NCBI GenBank assembly: GCA_012841675.1 | Contig: DUUG01000105.1 | Coordinates: forward strand, 1 to 15,828 | Direction of reading: 5' to 3' | DNA: 15,828 bases | Source: Clostridiales bacterium | GTDB lineage: Bacteria > Bacillota > Clostridia > Oscillospirales > QAMX01 | Shown: positions 6,002 to 13,795 of the stretch, piece after piece | Layout of the letters: every line of letters starts with the position of its first letter | How positions within the stretch are numbered: the first letter of the stretch is position 1 | The notes under the pieces: generated by a model | Told to the model about the DNA's origin: nothing | What the model saw: only the letters and a program-made list of their open reading frames with translations | Database searches by the model: none | Made by a program: the position numbers and the translations under genes

Positions 6002-7318
6002 TTGGATTATTTTTTCCCTAATATTCCTGTGATCTCTTATGAAGGTCCTAACAGCAGAAATCCTTTTGCCTTTAGATTCTACAACCCGGACGAAGTTATT
6101 CTAGGGAAAACCATGAAAGAACACCTGCGTTTTTCCATGGCCTACTGGCACACCCTTTGTGCCACCGGCACAGATCCCTTTGGCCGGGGTACGGCCATCC
6201 GCCCCTACGAGGAATCCGCAAGCAATGACCCCATGGAACTTGCCAAAATCAAAATGCGTGCCGGATTTGAGCTTATGCAGAAGCTACAGATTCCGTATTT
6301 CTGTTTCCACGACTGCGATGTAGCACCGGAAGGGAACTCTTTGGCCGAATTTTCCAGAAACTTAGACGAGATGGCGGATTTGGCCGAAGAATTGATGACC
6401 CAGACCGGCATTAAGCTTTTATGGGGAACTGCCAACTTGTTCAGCCATCCCCGCTATGTCCACGGCGCGGCCACCTCCTGCTCGGCCGATGTGTTTGCCT
6501 ATGCCGCGGCACAAGTGAAAAAAGCCCTAGAGCTTACGGTTCGCCTAAAAGGTGAAAACTATGTTTTCTGGGGCGGGCGCGAAGGGTATGAAACGCTCTT
6601 AAACACAGATTTCTCCTTAGAGCTTGACAATTTGGCAAGATTTTTAAGCCTTGCGGCCGATTATGCAGATAAAATCGGCTTCAAAGGGCAGCTTTTGATA
6701 GAACCCAAACCGAAAGAGCCCACCAAGCATCAGTATGATTTTGATGTGGCGGGCGTGTTGGGATTCTTGCAAAAGTATGGGCTGGAAGGCCGGTTTAAGC
6801 TGAACATCGAGGCCAACCATGCCACTTTGGCCGGGCATACCTTCCAGCATGAGCTGGCCATGGCCCGGATTAACAACGCGCTTGGCAGCATTGACGCCAA
6901 TCAGGGCGATCTGCTTTTAGGTTGGGATACGGATCAATTCCCCACCAATATCTACGAAACAACGCTCTGCATGCTGGAAGTGCTGAAGCAAGGCGGCATC
7001 GCCCCCGGCGGTCTGAACTTTGACGCCAAGGTGCGTCGCGGTTCGTTCACCCCCGAGGATCTGTTCCTTGGGCATATTGCCGGCATGGACGGATTTGCCA
7101 GGGGCCTTCGCATTGCCGCGGCTTTGATAACGGACAAAGTGTTTGACGAATTTATCGAAAAGCGTTACCAAAGCTTCCAAATCGGCATCGGCGCATCTAT
7201 CGTAAACGGCGAAGCCACGCTGGAATCTCTGGCGGTCCATGCGCATACTTTAGATGAAATCAAGCTGGAAAGCGGCCGGCAAGAATACTTAGAAACGCTT
7301 TTAAATCTGTACATATAG
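6002..7318 (+). CDS. xylA: Xylose isomerase
   Basis: XylA converts D-xylose to D-xylulose in the cytoplasm, using divalent metal ions. The 438-residue product fits the longer (class II) bacterial family. Recognisable blocks are FHDCDVAPEG (about 102-111), VFWGGREGYETLLNTD, IEPKPKEPTKHQYD, NIEANHATLAGHTFQHEL, SIDANQGDLLLGWDTDQFP and GGLNFDAKVRR, which carry the active-site His and the metal-binding Glu, Asp and His residues. A GTG at 5993 is in frame but sits one base after AAAGGAG. The TTG at 6002 is 10 bases after it and gives the usual family N-terminus (DYFFPNIPVISYEGP), so I chose TTG. It heads an operon with xylB 30 bases downstream and has a strong promoter immediately upstream. No xylose transporter or XylR-type repressor is adjacent. 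Confidence 0.97.
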   Translation: MDYFFPNIPVISYEGPNSRNPFAFRFYNPDEVILGKTMKEHLRFSMAYWHTLCATGTDPFGRGTAIRPYEESASNDPMELAKIKMRAGFELMQKLQIPYFCFHDCDVAPEGNSLAEFSRNLDEMADLAEELMTQTGIKLLWGTANLFSHPRYVHGAATSCSADVFAYAAAQVKKALELTVRLKGENYVFWGGREGYETLLNTDFSLELDNLARFLSLAADYADKIGFKGQLLIEPKPKEPTKHQYDFDVAGVLGFLQKYGLEGRFKLNIEANHATLAGHTFQHELAMARINNALGSIDANQGDLLLGWDTDQFPTNIYETTLCMLEVLKQGGIAPGGLNFDAKVRRGSFTPEDLFLGHIAGMDGFARGLRIAAALITDKVFDEFIEKRYQSFQIGIGASIVNGEATLESLAVHAHTLDEIKLESGRQEYLETLLNLYI

Positions 7319-7348
7319 TCGACTTTAAAGCCTGAAAGGAAGGATGGT

Positions 7349-8857
7349 ATGGCGTATCTTCTTGGAATTGACATCGGCACATCCGGCACGAAAACCGTTT
7401 TATTCGATACCTCCGGCCGCCCCGTTTGCGATGCGTTAGCAGAATATCCTCTGTACCAGCCGTACCCTGGTTGGGCCGAGCAAAATCCGGACGATTGGTG
7501 GAACGCAACGGTAGAAACGGTGCATTCTGTACTGGAACGAAGCGGCGTTTTGCCCTCGGAGGTTGCATCTATTGGACTGTCCGGCCAAATGCACGGGCTT
7601 GTGCTTCTGGACAAAAACGGAAAAGTCCTGCGCCCAGCCATTCTCTGGTGCGACCAGCGAACGGCCCCGCAGGCGCAGACGCTTACTGACCGGTTTACAA
7701 GAGAACGGCTCATTGCCATCACCGGCAACCCGGCCGTAACCGGCTTTACCGCATCGAAAATTCTTTGGGTGCAGGAAAACGAGCCGGAAGTCTTTGCCAA
7801 ATGCGCGCAGATTCTGCTTCCGAAAGACTATATTCGCTACAAGCTGACCGGCATTTTTGCCACCGAGGTTTCCGATGCCAGCGGAACCCAGCTTTTGGAC
7901 GTTCCCGCCCGCAAATGGAGTCCAACGATGCTGGAGGGGTTGTCTATCGACGCTTCCCTCCTCCCTCCTGTTTTTGAATCGCCGGAAATCAGCGGGAAAG
8001 TTTCCTTGCCTGCCGCTGCACTAACCGGCCTGTTGCAAGGCACACCTGTGGCGGGCGGCGCGGGAGATCAGGCGGCGGGGGCGGTGGGCAACGGAATTGT
8101 GGAGCAGGGTGTGGTGTCCGTTACCATCGGCTCCTCCGGCGTTGTTTTTGCTCACACAGATCAGTTGACCATTGACCCCATGGGACGGCTGCACACTCTG
8201 TGTCACGCAGTCCCCGGCTGTTGGCATGTCATGGGCGTGACGCAGGCCGCGGGGCTTTCCCTGAAATGGTTTAAAGACGAGTTTTGCGCGGCGGAAATAG
8301 AAGCCGCTGCCCAACTTTCCGTTGACCCCTACGTTTTGCTCGACCAACAGGCCGCACTTTCGCCCCTTGGCTGTAATGGACTGTTCTTTTTACCCTATTT
8401 AATGGGCGAGCGCACTCCGCATTTAGATCCGGCGGCGCGCGGTGTTTTCTTCGGCCTGTCCGCCATACACAAACGGCGCGACTTACTACGAGCCATCATG
8501 GAAGGCGTAAGCTTTTCCCTTTGCGATTGCCTTGAGCTGATCGAGGCTCTTGGCCTTTCCGCAGGGAAAATCCGGTTGTCCGGCGGGGGATCCAAAAGCG
8601 TGTTCTGGCGTCAGATGCTGGCCGATGTGTTTGGCCGTTCTGTTTCCGCCCCCTTCCAGGCCGGCGGCCCGGCACTGGGTGCTGCGTTGCTTGCAGGCGT
8701 AGGTGTTGGCTTGTATCCTTCCGTTCCGGCCGCTTGCAATGCCGTTTCCTTTGACAACGAGCCGGCACTTGCCCCCATTTTAGAGAATACGCCGCTATAT
8801 CGTACTGCTCATAAGCGCTATCAGCGGCTGTATGTTGCATTAAAACAAGAATTCTGA
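7349..8857 (+). CDS. xylB: Xylulokinase
   Basis: XylB phosphorylates D-xylulose with ATP to give xylulose-5-phosphate. The 502-residue product is a complete FGGY-family kinase. It has the N-terminal phosphate-binding loop GIDIGTSGTKTVLFD (residues 6-20), the sugar-contact motif GLSGQMHGL (76-84), LWCDQRT (99-105), and the catalytic-base region GGAGDQAAGAVGNG (236-249), in which Asp240 corresponds to Asp233 of the E. coli enzyme. The C-terminal ATP-site signature is LSGGGSKSVFWRQMLADVFG. The specific match to XylB rather than glycerol or ribulose kinases rests on these motifs and on the position directly behind xylA. AAAGGAAGG precedes the ATG. The next gene follows after 14 bases. Confidence 0.96.
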   Translation: MAYLLGIDIGTSGTKTVLFDTSGRPVCDALAEYPLYQPYPGWAEQNPDDWWNATVETVHSVLERSGVLPSEVASIGLSGQMHGLVLLDKNGKVLRPAILWCDQRTAPQAQTLTDRFTRERLIAITGNPAVTGFTASKILWVQENEPEVFAKCAQILLPKDYIRYKLTGIFATEVSDASGTQLLDVPARKWSPTMLEGLSIDASLLPPVFESPEISGKVSLPAAALTGLLQGTPVAGGAGDQAAGAVGNGIVEQGVVSVTIGSSGVVFAHTDQLTIDPMGRLHTLCHAVPGCWHVMGVTQAAGLSLKWFKDEFCAAEIEAAAQLSVDPYVLLDQQAALSPLGCNGLFFLPYLMGERTPHLDPAARGVFFGLSAIHKRRDLLRAIMEGVSFSLCDCLELIEALGLSAGKIRLSGGGSKSVFWRQMLADVFGRSVSAPFQAGGPALGAALLAGVGVGLYPSVPAACNAVSFDNEPALAPILENTPLYRTAHKRYQRLYVALKQEF

Positions 8858-8871
8858 AAGGGAGAATCCAT

Positions 8872-9642
8872 ATGAACAATTCAAAATTGGCCGCCCAACT
8901 TTTTACGGTACGCAATTTCTGCAAATCCGAAGAGGATATTGCTAGAAGTATGGAGAAAATTGCTGCCATCGGTTATCAGAACGTGCAAATTTCCGGCCTT
9001 GCCAAGATCCCTGCCGACCGTATGCGCCGCATTATGGACGATAACGGCCTTCGGATTATTGTCACACATAACGGATTCAACCGTTTTAAGAATGAATTGG
9101 ACGAGCTGATTGAAGAACATAAAATCTATGGCTGCTCTTATGCCGGCCTTGGTTCTATGCCCGGTGATTTGTTCCCGCGCAATTCAGAGCAAGGCTTCAT
9201 CGATTTTGCCAAAGAGGCAGAGGAAATTGCCCAGAAGCTGGAAGAAGCCGGCATACATTTCGTATATCACAACCACCATTTTGAATTTGTGCGTTTTGGC
9301 AAAAAGACCGGCCTGGATTTAATCTACGACAACGCCCCAACCGTGCAGGGCGAAATCGACACCCATTGGGTGGTTGCAGGCGGCGGTGACCCTGTACAGT
9401 GGATCGAAAAGCTGGCAGGCCGCATGGATTTAATCCATTTCAAGGATTTTGGAATCAACGAAAACAACGAACGCGTATTCAAGGAGATCGGCGAGGGCAA
9501 TCTAAACTGGCCCGCTATTTTGGCCGCCTGCGAAAAAACCGGCATCCAGTGGTATATTGTGGAGCAGGATGTGTGTGAAGTCGATCCCTTTACCAGCTTA
9601 GAAATCAGCTTTAAAAATTTGCGCGCTATGGGCGTTATGTAA
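8872..9642 (+). CDS. Sugar phosphate isomerase/epimerase-like TIM-barrel protein (AP endonuclease 2 family)
   Basis: This 256-residue protein of the xylose isomerase-like TIM-barrel superfamily has likely metal-binding segments at YHNHHFEF (132-139), GEIDTHWV (160-167), HFKDF (189-193) and EIGEGNLNWP (205-214), and ends its barrel with IVEQD (229-233). Members act on sugars, inositols and keto sugars as isomerases, epimerases or dehydratases; the motifs alone do not fix the reaction. The ATG is preceded by AAAGGGAGA. It is the third gene of the xyl operon, 14 bases behind xylB, so it is probably made with the xylose enzymes. It might epimerise another pentose or keto sugar into the pathway, or work with the divergent aldolase; both are inference. 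Confidence 0.85.
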   Translation: MNNSKLAAQLFTVRNFCKSEEDIARSMEKIAAIGYQNVQISGLAKIPADRMRRIMDDNGLRIIVTHNGFNRFKNELDELIEEHKIYGCSYAGLGSMPGDLFPRNSEQGFIDFAKEAEEIAQKLEEAGIHFVYHNHHFEFVRFGKKTGLDLIYDNAPTVQGEIDTHWVVAGGGDPVQWIEKLAGRMDLIHFKDFGINENNERVFKEIGEGNLNWPAILAACEKTGIQWYIVEQDVCEVDPFTSLEISFKNLRAMGVM

Positions 9643-9679
9643 AGCATTTTTCATTTCAAACCATTTATGAATTTAAAGC

Positions 9680-9711
9680 GCAATTCCCGGCAGTGCGCTG
9701 CCGGGAATTGC
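9680..9711. repeat. Perfect 14-bp hairpin upstream of trmB
   Basis: Arms 9680-9693 and 9698-9711 are perfect complements with a TGCG loop. The stem ends 6 bases before the AGGAGG of trmB (9718-9723). The plus-strand tail is AGTAATAGG, without a T run, so it is not a standard intrinsic terminator for the xyl operon. It could slow polymerase, protect or cleave the transcript end, or influence access to the trmB ribosome binding site. The remainder of the 89-base gap (9643-9679) is AT-rich, and I cannot identify a convincing promoter there. Confidence 0.75.
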
Positions 9712-9731
9712 AGTAATAGGAGGCACCCGTT

Positions 9732-10433
9732 TTGAGCACTCGCATGAGAAGAAAAAAGAACCTGATTCCCCGCATGGAACGCTGTTCCGCTTGGCAAATA
9801 AAAAACCCGGCCGATTTTCGGGGGCGTTGGCGCGAAAAGCTTTCCCTGTCCCCTTCGGCACCGCTACACCTAGAAATCGGTTGCGGCAAGGGCGGTTTCG
9901 CCTGCGGCATGGCATCGGCGTTACCTGAGGTCACTTTTCTTGCCATGGAGCGCATTAACGAAGCACTAGTTGTTGGGTTAGAACGTGCCGCCAAGGAAGA
10001 TCTTAAAAACGTATTTTTTATTAGCGGCGATGCGGCCGATTTACTGGAGTGGTTTGCGCCGGGAGAAATTGATCGTATTTATTTGAACTTCTCCGATCCA
10101 TGGCCGCCCAAAAAGCGGGCGAAACGGCGCCTTACCCACGAACATTTTCTGGAAGCTTATAAAATCATTCTAGTAGAGCAGGGCGACATCCATTTTAAAA
10201 CGGATAATAAGGATTTCTTTGCGTACACCTTAAATACCCTCTCTGCGGCGGATTTTAAGCTTTCCAATATCACTTTCGATCTCCACGCCGACGATATATT
10301 TAATATCCGTACCGAATACGAGGAAAAATTTGCCGCGCAAGGGCTTCCTATCTACCGTGTGGAGGCAAAGAAACGCGCGGGAACCTTAAAACAGGAACCC
10401 GACTCTCCCCAAGCGGAGGAAAACAAAATATGA
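9732..10433 (+). CDS. trmB: tRNA (guanine-N7-)-methyltransferase
   Basis: TrmB uses S-adenosylmethionine to methylate N7 of guanine 46 in the variable loop of many tRNAs. The 233-residue product has the SAM-binding motif LEIGCGKGGF (47-56), the acidic ribose-contact segment AMERINEAL (71-79), ISGDAADLL (97-105), the family-defining FSDPWPPKKRAKRRLT (120-135) with the catalytic Asp122, and the C-terminal TEYEEKF...IYRVEAKK (194-214). The start is TTG at 9732, eight bases after a perfect AGGAGG; an ATG at 9744 is too far away. The last 15 or so residues are charged and probably disordered. The stop codon overlaps the start of the next gene as ATGA, so the two are translationally coupled. Confidence 0.95.
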   Translation: MSTRMRRKKNLIPRMERCSAWQIKNPADFRGRWREKLSLSPSAPLHLEIGCGKGGFACGMASALPEVTFLAMERINEALVVGLERAAKEDLKNVFFISGDAADLLEWFAPGEIDRIYLNFSDPWPPKKRAKRRLTHEHFLEAYKIILVEQGDIHFKTDNKDFFAYTLNTLSAADFKLSNITFDLHADDIFNIRTEYEEKFAAQGLPIYRVEAKKRAGTLKQEPDSPQAEENKI

Positions 10434-10969
10434 ACCATATCGCACTGTTGCGAAGGGCATACCGTGCCTTAGGCGAAACAACGCCTATTTTTGAGGATTG
10501 CGGCCAGCTATGCGGCCAAGCCTGCTGCATTGATATTCCCGACGAGGAAACTGGCGGCGATGGCAAGGGGATGCTACTTTTGCCCGGAGAGGCAGAACTT
10601 CTCTCCTATACAGGCTATGCCAAGCTGTCTCGAATCGAACTAAAGGGGGCGTTTGCACGTCCTGTCTGGTTCATGACATGCCGGGGCCAATGTCCCCGGC
10701 GGTTGCGGTCCATGGCGTGCCGTTTGTTTCCGCTGATTCCATATGTAGCGCCAGATGACCGACAAAAAGACATACCGCCCTTTTCCATTGTGGGCGACCC
10801 GCGGGGCGTAGCGCTTTGCCCGCTGGCGCAAACAGGATACAGACATGTAGAACCGGCTTTTTATATGACGGTGGAACGAGCCGTCTCCATATTATGGGAA
10901 AGCAAAGCCATGCGTAGCTATTTTATTTCTCTCTCTGCTTTACTGGATGATTATTTTCGGTTTTTATAG
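10430..10969 (+). CDS. YkgJ-like cysteine-cluster protein (putative metal- or Fe-S-binding)
   Basis: This 179-residue cytoplasmic-looking protein has no signal peptide or membrane segment. Its cysteines are grouped as CGQLCGQACC (24-33) and CRGQCPRRLRSMACRLFP (84-101), with another at 130. The CxxxCxxxCC group plus a later ACRLFP segment recalls the YkgJ/UPF0153 zinc- or iron-chelating family, although the spacing differs from the canonical CxxCxxCC. The biochemical role of that family is not well established. It overlaps trmB by four bases (ATGA), implying coupled translation and possibly a link to tRNA modification. Its stop codon TAG at 10967-10969 lies directly against the stop of the convergent GtrA gene. 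A plain hypothetical assignment is the alternative. Confidence 0.7.
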   Translation: MNHIALLRRAYRALGETTPIFEDCGQLCGQACCIDIPDEETGGDGKGMLLLPGEAELLSYTGYAKLSRIELKGAFARPVWFMTCRGQCPRRLRSMACRLFPLIPYVAPDDRQKDIPPFSIVGDPRGVALCPLAQTGYRHVEPAFYMTVERAVSILWESKAMRSYFISLSALLDDYFRFL

Positions 10970-11407
10970 AGAGCGTTTGCGAAATACAAAAAACCGCTGG
11001 ATGCAGTAACCAAGCACAAACATCGTCAGGTCGGTTATAATTTTGGCCAGCAGATCATCCATTTCGCGCACCGTATACAGCCGGGCGATAATCCAGTTAC
11101 CCAAAAAGGCAATCACAACCAGCATGAGTAAATACCTGATAAGCCGCACTCCCCTGCCCGTCGAACCGGTACGAAATACGAAGCGTTCGTTGATAAAGAA
11201 ATTGCATAAGCCACCGCTTAAACGCCCCGTCGTAAACGCCAAATGCATGATAACCGAACTGGACACTTTCATGGCCAGTTTCGTCAGCGCTACGCGGCTT
11301 AAGAAAAAATATATGCTGTAGTCCAAAGCACCGGACAACATGGACGACGCAGTGTACAATGCCCACCGAGGCAAACGTCCGATGATGTTTTTTATCTGCT
11401 GCGGCAA
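10964..11407 (-). CDS. GtrA-family membrane protein
   Basis: This 147-residue integral membrane protein has about four hydrophobic segments (near 14-37, 48-72, 88-112 and 121-137). The two GtrA-family signatures are NFFINERFVFR (69-79) after the second helix and GYCIQRFFVFRKR (133-145) at the C-terminus. GtrA proteins are thought to flip lipid-linked sugars or assist transfer of sugars to cell-surface polymers. The start is TTG at 11407 with AAGGAG ten bases upstream. A good promoter precedes it. The gene ends in a 6-base convergent overlap with the cysteine-cluster gene, with no terminator between them. It is divergent from the GH2 gene; a shared role in surface or dietary glycans is possible but unproven. 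Confidence 0.85.
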   Translation of the reverse strand: MPQQIKNIIGRLPRWALYTASSMLSGALDYSIYFFLSRVALTKLAMKVSSSVIMHLAFTTGRLSGGLCNFFINERFVFRTGSTGRGVRLIRYLLMLVVIAFLGNWIIARLYTVREMDDLLAKIITDLTMFVLGYCIQRFFVFRKRSL

Positions 11408-11446
11408 TGTGCAGCGGCTCCTTTCTTAGGAAGTTGCTTTATCCTA

Positions 11447-11474
11447 ATTATAAGAATTTTGGCGGAAACGTCAA
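11447..11474 (-). promoter_or_regulatory. Sigma-A-type promoter for the GtrA gene
   Basis: On the minus strand TTGACG (11469-11474) and a consensus TATAAT (11447-11452) are separated by 16 bases. Transcription would start near 11440, giving a leader of about 30 bases containing the AAGGAG site. It lies in the 92-base gap between divergent genes; I cannot identify an equally good promoter for the GH2 gene on the other strand. Confidence 0.7.
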
Positions 11475-11499
11475 TCTTTGTCATAAGGATGTGAAATTT

Positions 11500-13785
11500 G
11501 TGCAAACCCTGTCATTAAACGGCCCTTGGAAAATGTATTACGGTCCTGAAATTCCAGGAAAATCCAATCCGGAAACTCTGGAAGACGCTATTTTGGCCGA
11601 TTATACCTCCATACCGGCCACAGTCCCCTGTGAAGCCCAGCGTGCGCTGGTCGAGGCAGGGCTCTATCCGGATCCCTTTGTAGACGAAAACCTGTATCAT
11701 TTCCGCAAGCTGGAGTTTTACCGGTTTTTCTTTACAAGAACCTTTGACTACACGCCTTTTGATGAGCCGGGCCGCATCGTTCTTCAGTTTGACGGGCTGG
11801 ATACCCTTGCCACCGTATTCTTAAACGATCAAATCGTCGGCACGGCGGACAATATGCTCATATCACATACCTTTGACGTAACCGATACAATTATACCCGG
11901 TAAAAATACGCTTACTGTCCGGCTAGACTCGGCCATAAACAGCCTAAGAGACAAAGATATTGCCATTGCTGTGCATGGATGCGAGCAATTTGGCGAACAG
12001 GTGCTTTTGCGCAAACCTGGGCACTCCTTCGGCTGGGACATTGCACCACGGCTTGTCACGGCCGGCATCTGGCGGGATGTCACTTTGAAGCTCCTGCCGG
12101 AAACGCGTATAACGCAGGCTTATTTTCACACCACCCATGCCGATCAAAACAGGGCACATCTTCGTTTGAAGTATACTTTGACCACGAACGACCTGTTTTT
12201 AGAGGATCTGACTCTTGCCGTTACGGGCGTTTGCGGCGAAAGCCAGTTTTCCTTTGAGTGTAAAGTCGTTTCTTTTACAGGGCAGGTGCATTTCAGCGTT
12301 GAAAATCCGCAGCTTTGGTTTCCTGTCGGCTATGGAAGCCCGAACCTTTACAGCGTAACGCTTGCGCTCAAAAAGGGGCAAGTAACTCTCTATACAGAAC
12401 AGCTCCGCATTGGAATTCGCACCGTTAAGCTCGACGCGGTTTTTAAAAAGGGCGATGAAGGCCGCTTTACGCTTTATGTTAACAACACGCCTATTTTTGT
12501 CAAAGGCTCTAACTGGGTTCCCCTTGACGCTTTCCACAGCCGCGATTTAGAACGGACAGAAAAGGCCATTGAACTTCTGTACGACTGCGGCTGTAACACC
12601 GTTCGATGCTGGGGCGGCAACGTGTACGAAAGCGATTTATTCTTCGACCTGTGCGACGAAAAGGGGCTTCTTGTTTGGCAGGATTTCAGCATGGGCTGCG
12701 GCATATACCCAAGAGACGAGGCCTTCCGGAAAACCCTGGCTAAAGAGGCGGAAAGCGTTGTAAAGCGCCTGCGCAACCATGCAAGCCTTGTTCTTTGGTG
12801 CGGCGACAACGAAAACGACTGCGCCTATTTTTGGGCGGGTCAAACCCATCCCCATTCCCGCAACAACCCCTTAACTAGGCAGGTAATTCCCGATGTTCTG
12901 GCCGACCATGACCCGTATCGCCCCTATATCCCCTCTTCGCCCTACCTGACGCTGGACATGCAGAGCGATACGGACGGCCCGGAGCAGCATAGCTGGGGCC
13001 CACGGGATTACTTCAAGGGCGATTTCTACCGTAACATCGATGCCCACTTTATCAGTGAAATCGGATACCACGGCTGCCCCACCCCGGAGTCTTTGGCCAA
13101 ATTTATTCCAAAGGATCAGCTTCACAATCGCCGAGGCACGGCCTGGACGACCCACAATACGGATTACCGTGAATCGGGCGTTCCTAGAGGGTATGACCGG
13201 ATTGAGCTGATGGAAAAGCAGGTAGACTGTCTGTTCGGAAACGCCCCGAAAGAGCTTCCTTCCTTTGCTCTTGCCTCACAGTTTACCCAGGCCGAAGCGA
13301 AGAAATTCTTTATTGAAACGGCCCGCATTTTAAAGCCTCGCCGTATGGGGCTTATCTGGTGGAACTTACTGGACTGCTGGCCGCAGATCTCCGATGCTGT
13401 AGTGGACTATTATTTTAATAAAAAAATTGCATATGAATATATTACCCGGTCACAGGCACCGGTGTGTCTGCTCTGCGCCGAGGAGAAAAACAACTGCCAT
13501 CAGGTAATTTTGGCAAACGACGGAAATCAATCCGGCTGGGCCGTTTATAAAATTACCAATGCGGAAACGGGCGAGTTGATTGCAAGCGGTTCGGCCTATA
13601 CCGAAGCAAACGTCAACCTGCCCCTTTGCCAGATTCCGGCGGCCGCTAAAGGGGAAACCATTTTTTACCGCCTGACCGTAGATGTAAACGGTATTGTTGC
13701 GGAAAACCATTATGTTTCCTTCCATGCTCCCCTTAATTTTGACCGGTACGCCAAGGTGTATCACAATACTCTGAAAACTTTATAA
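11500..13785 (+). CDS. Glycoside hydrolase family 2 protein, beta-mannosidase-like
   Basis: This 761-residue enzyme likely removes terminal beta-linked mannose or a similar sugar from oligosaccharides. It has the GH2 plan: an N-terminal sugar-binding domain (about 1-195, with LRKPGHSFGWDIAP and GIWRDVTL), an immunoglobulin-like domain, then a TIM barrel from about residue 330 with FVKGSNWVPLDAF and NTVRCWGGNVYE. The catalytic acid/base is probably Glu438 in WCGDNEND and the nucleophile Glu520 in FISEIGYHG. No signal peptide is visible, so it is probably intracellular and acts on imported oligosaccharides. An ATG at 11407 is in frame but has no ribosome binding site and overlaps the divergent GtrA start. 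GTG at 11500, ten bases after AAGGA, gives the expected beginning (TLSLNGPWKMYY). The ttcA-like gene follows after 10 bases. The exact glycosidic specificity is not certain. Confidence 0.88.
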   Translation: MQTLSLNGPWKMYYGPEIPGKSNPETLEDAILADYTSIPATVPCEAQRALVEAGLYPDPFVDENLYHFRKLEFYRFFFTRTFDYTPFDEPGRIVLQFDGLDTLATVFLNDQIVGTADNMLISHTFDVTDTIIPGKNTLTVRLDSAINSLRDKDIAIAVHGCEQFGEQVLLRKPGHSFGWDIAPRLVTAGIWRDVTLKLLPETRITQAYFHTTHADQNRAHLRLKYTLTTNDLFLEDLTLAVTGVCGESQFSFECKVVSFTGQVHFSVENPQLWFPVGYGSPNLYSVTLALKKGQVTLYTEQLRIGIRTVKLDAVFKKGDEGRFTLYVNNTPIFVKGSNWVPLDAFHSRDLERTEKAIELLYDCGCNTVRCWGGNVYESDLFFDLCDEKGLLVWQDFSMGCGIYPRDEAFRKTLAKEAESVVKRLRNHASLVLWCGDNENDCAYFWAGQTHPHSRNNPLTRQVIPDVLADHDPYRPYIPSSPYLTLDMQSDTDGPEQHSWGPRDYFKGDFYRNIDAHFISEIGYHGCPTPESLAKFIPKDQLHNRRGTAWTTHNTDYRESGVPRGYDRIELMEKQVDCLFGNAPKELPSFALASQFTQAEAKKFFIETARILKPRRMGLIWWNLLDCWPQISDAVVDYYFNKKIAYEYITRSQAPVCLLCAEEKNNCHQVILANDGNQSGWAVYKITNAETGELIASGSAYTEANVNLPLCQIPAAAKGETIFYRLTVDVNGIVAENHYVSFHAPLNFDRYAKVYHNTLKTL

Positions 13786-13795
13786 AGGAACTTCT

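Noticed and set aside
7165..7800. 211-codon open frame on the minus strand
   Set aside because: It is antisense to the end of xylA and the start of xylB, both unmistakable; the translation is Ser/Arg-rich and featureless.
11407..11499. ATG start of the GH2 gene at 11407
   Set aside because: It has no ribosome binding site, overlaps the GtrA start region, and adds 31 residues with no family similarity; AAGGA supports the GTG at 11500.
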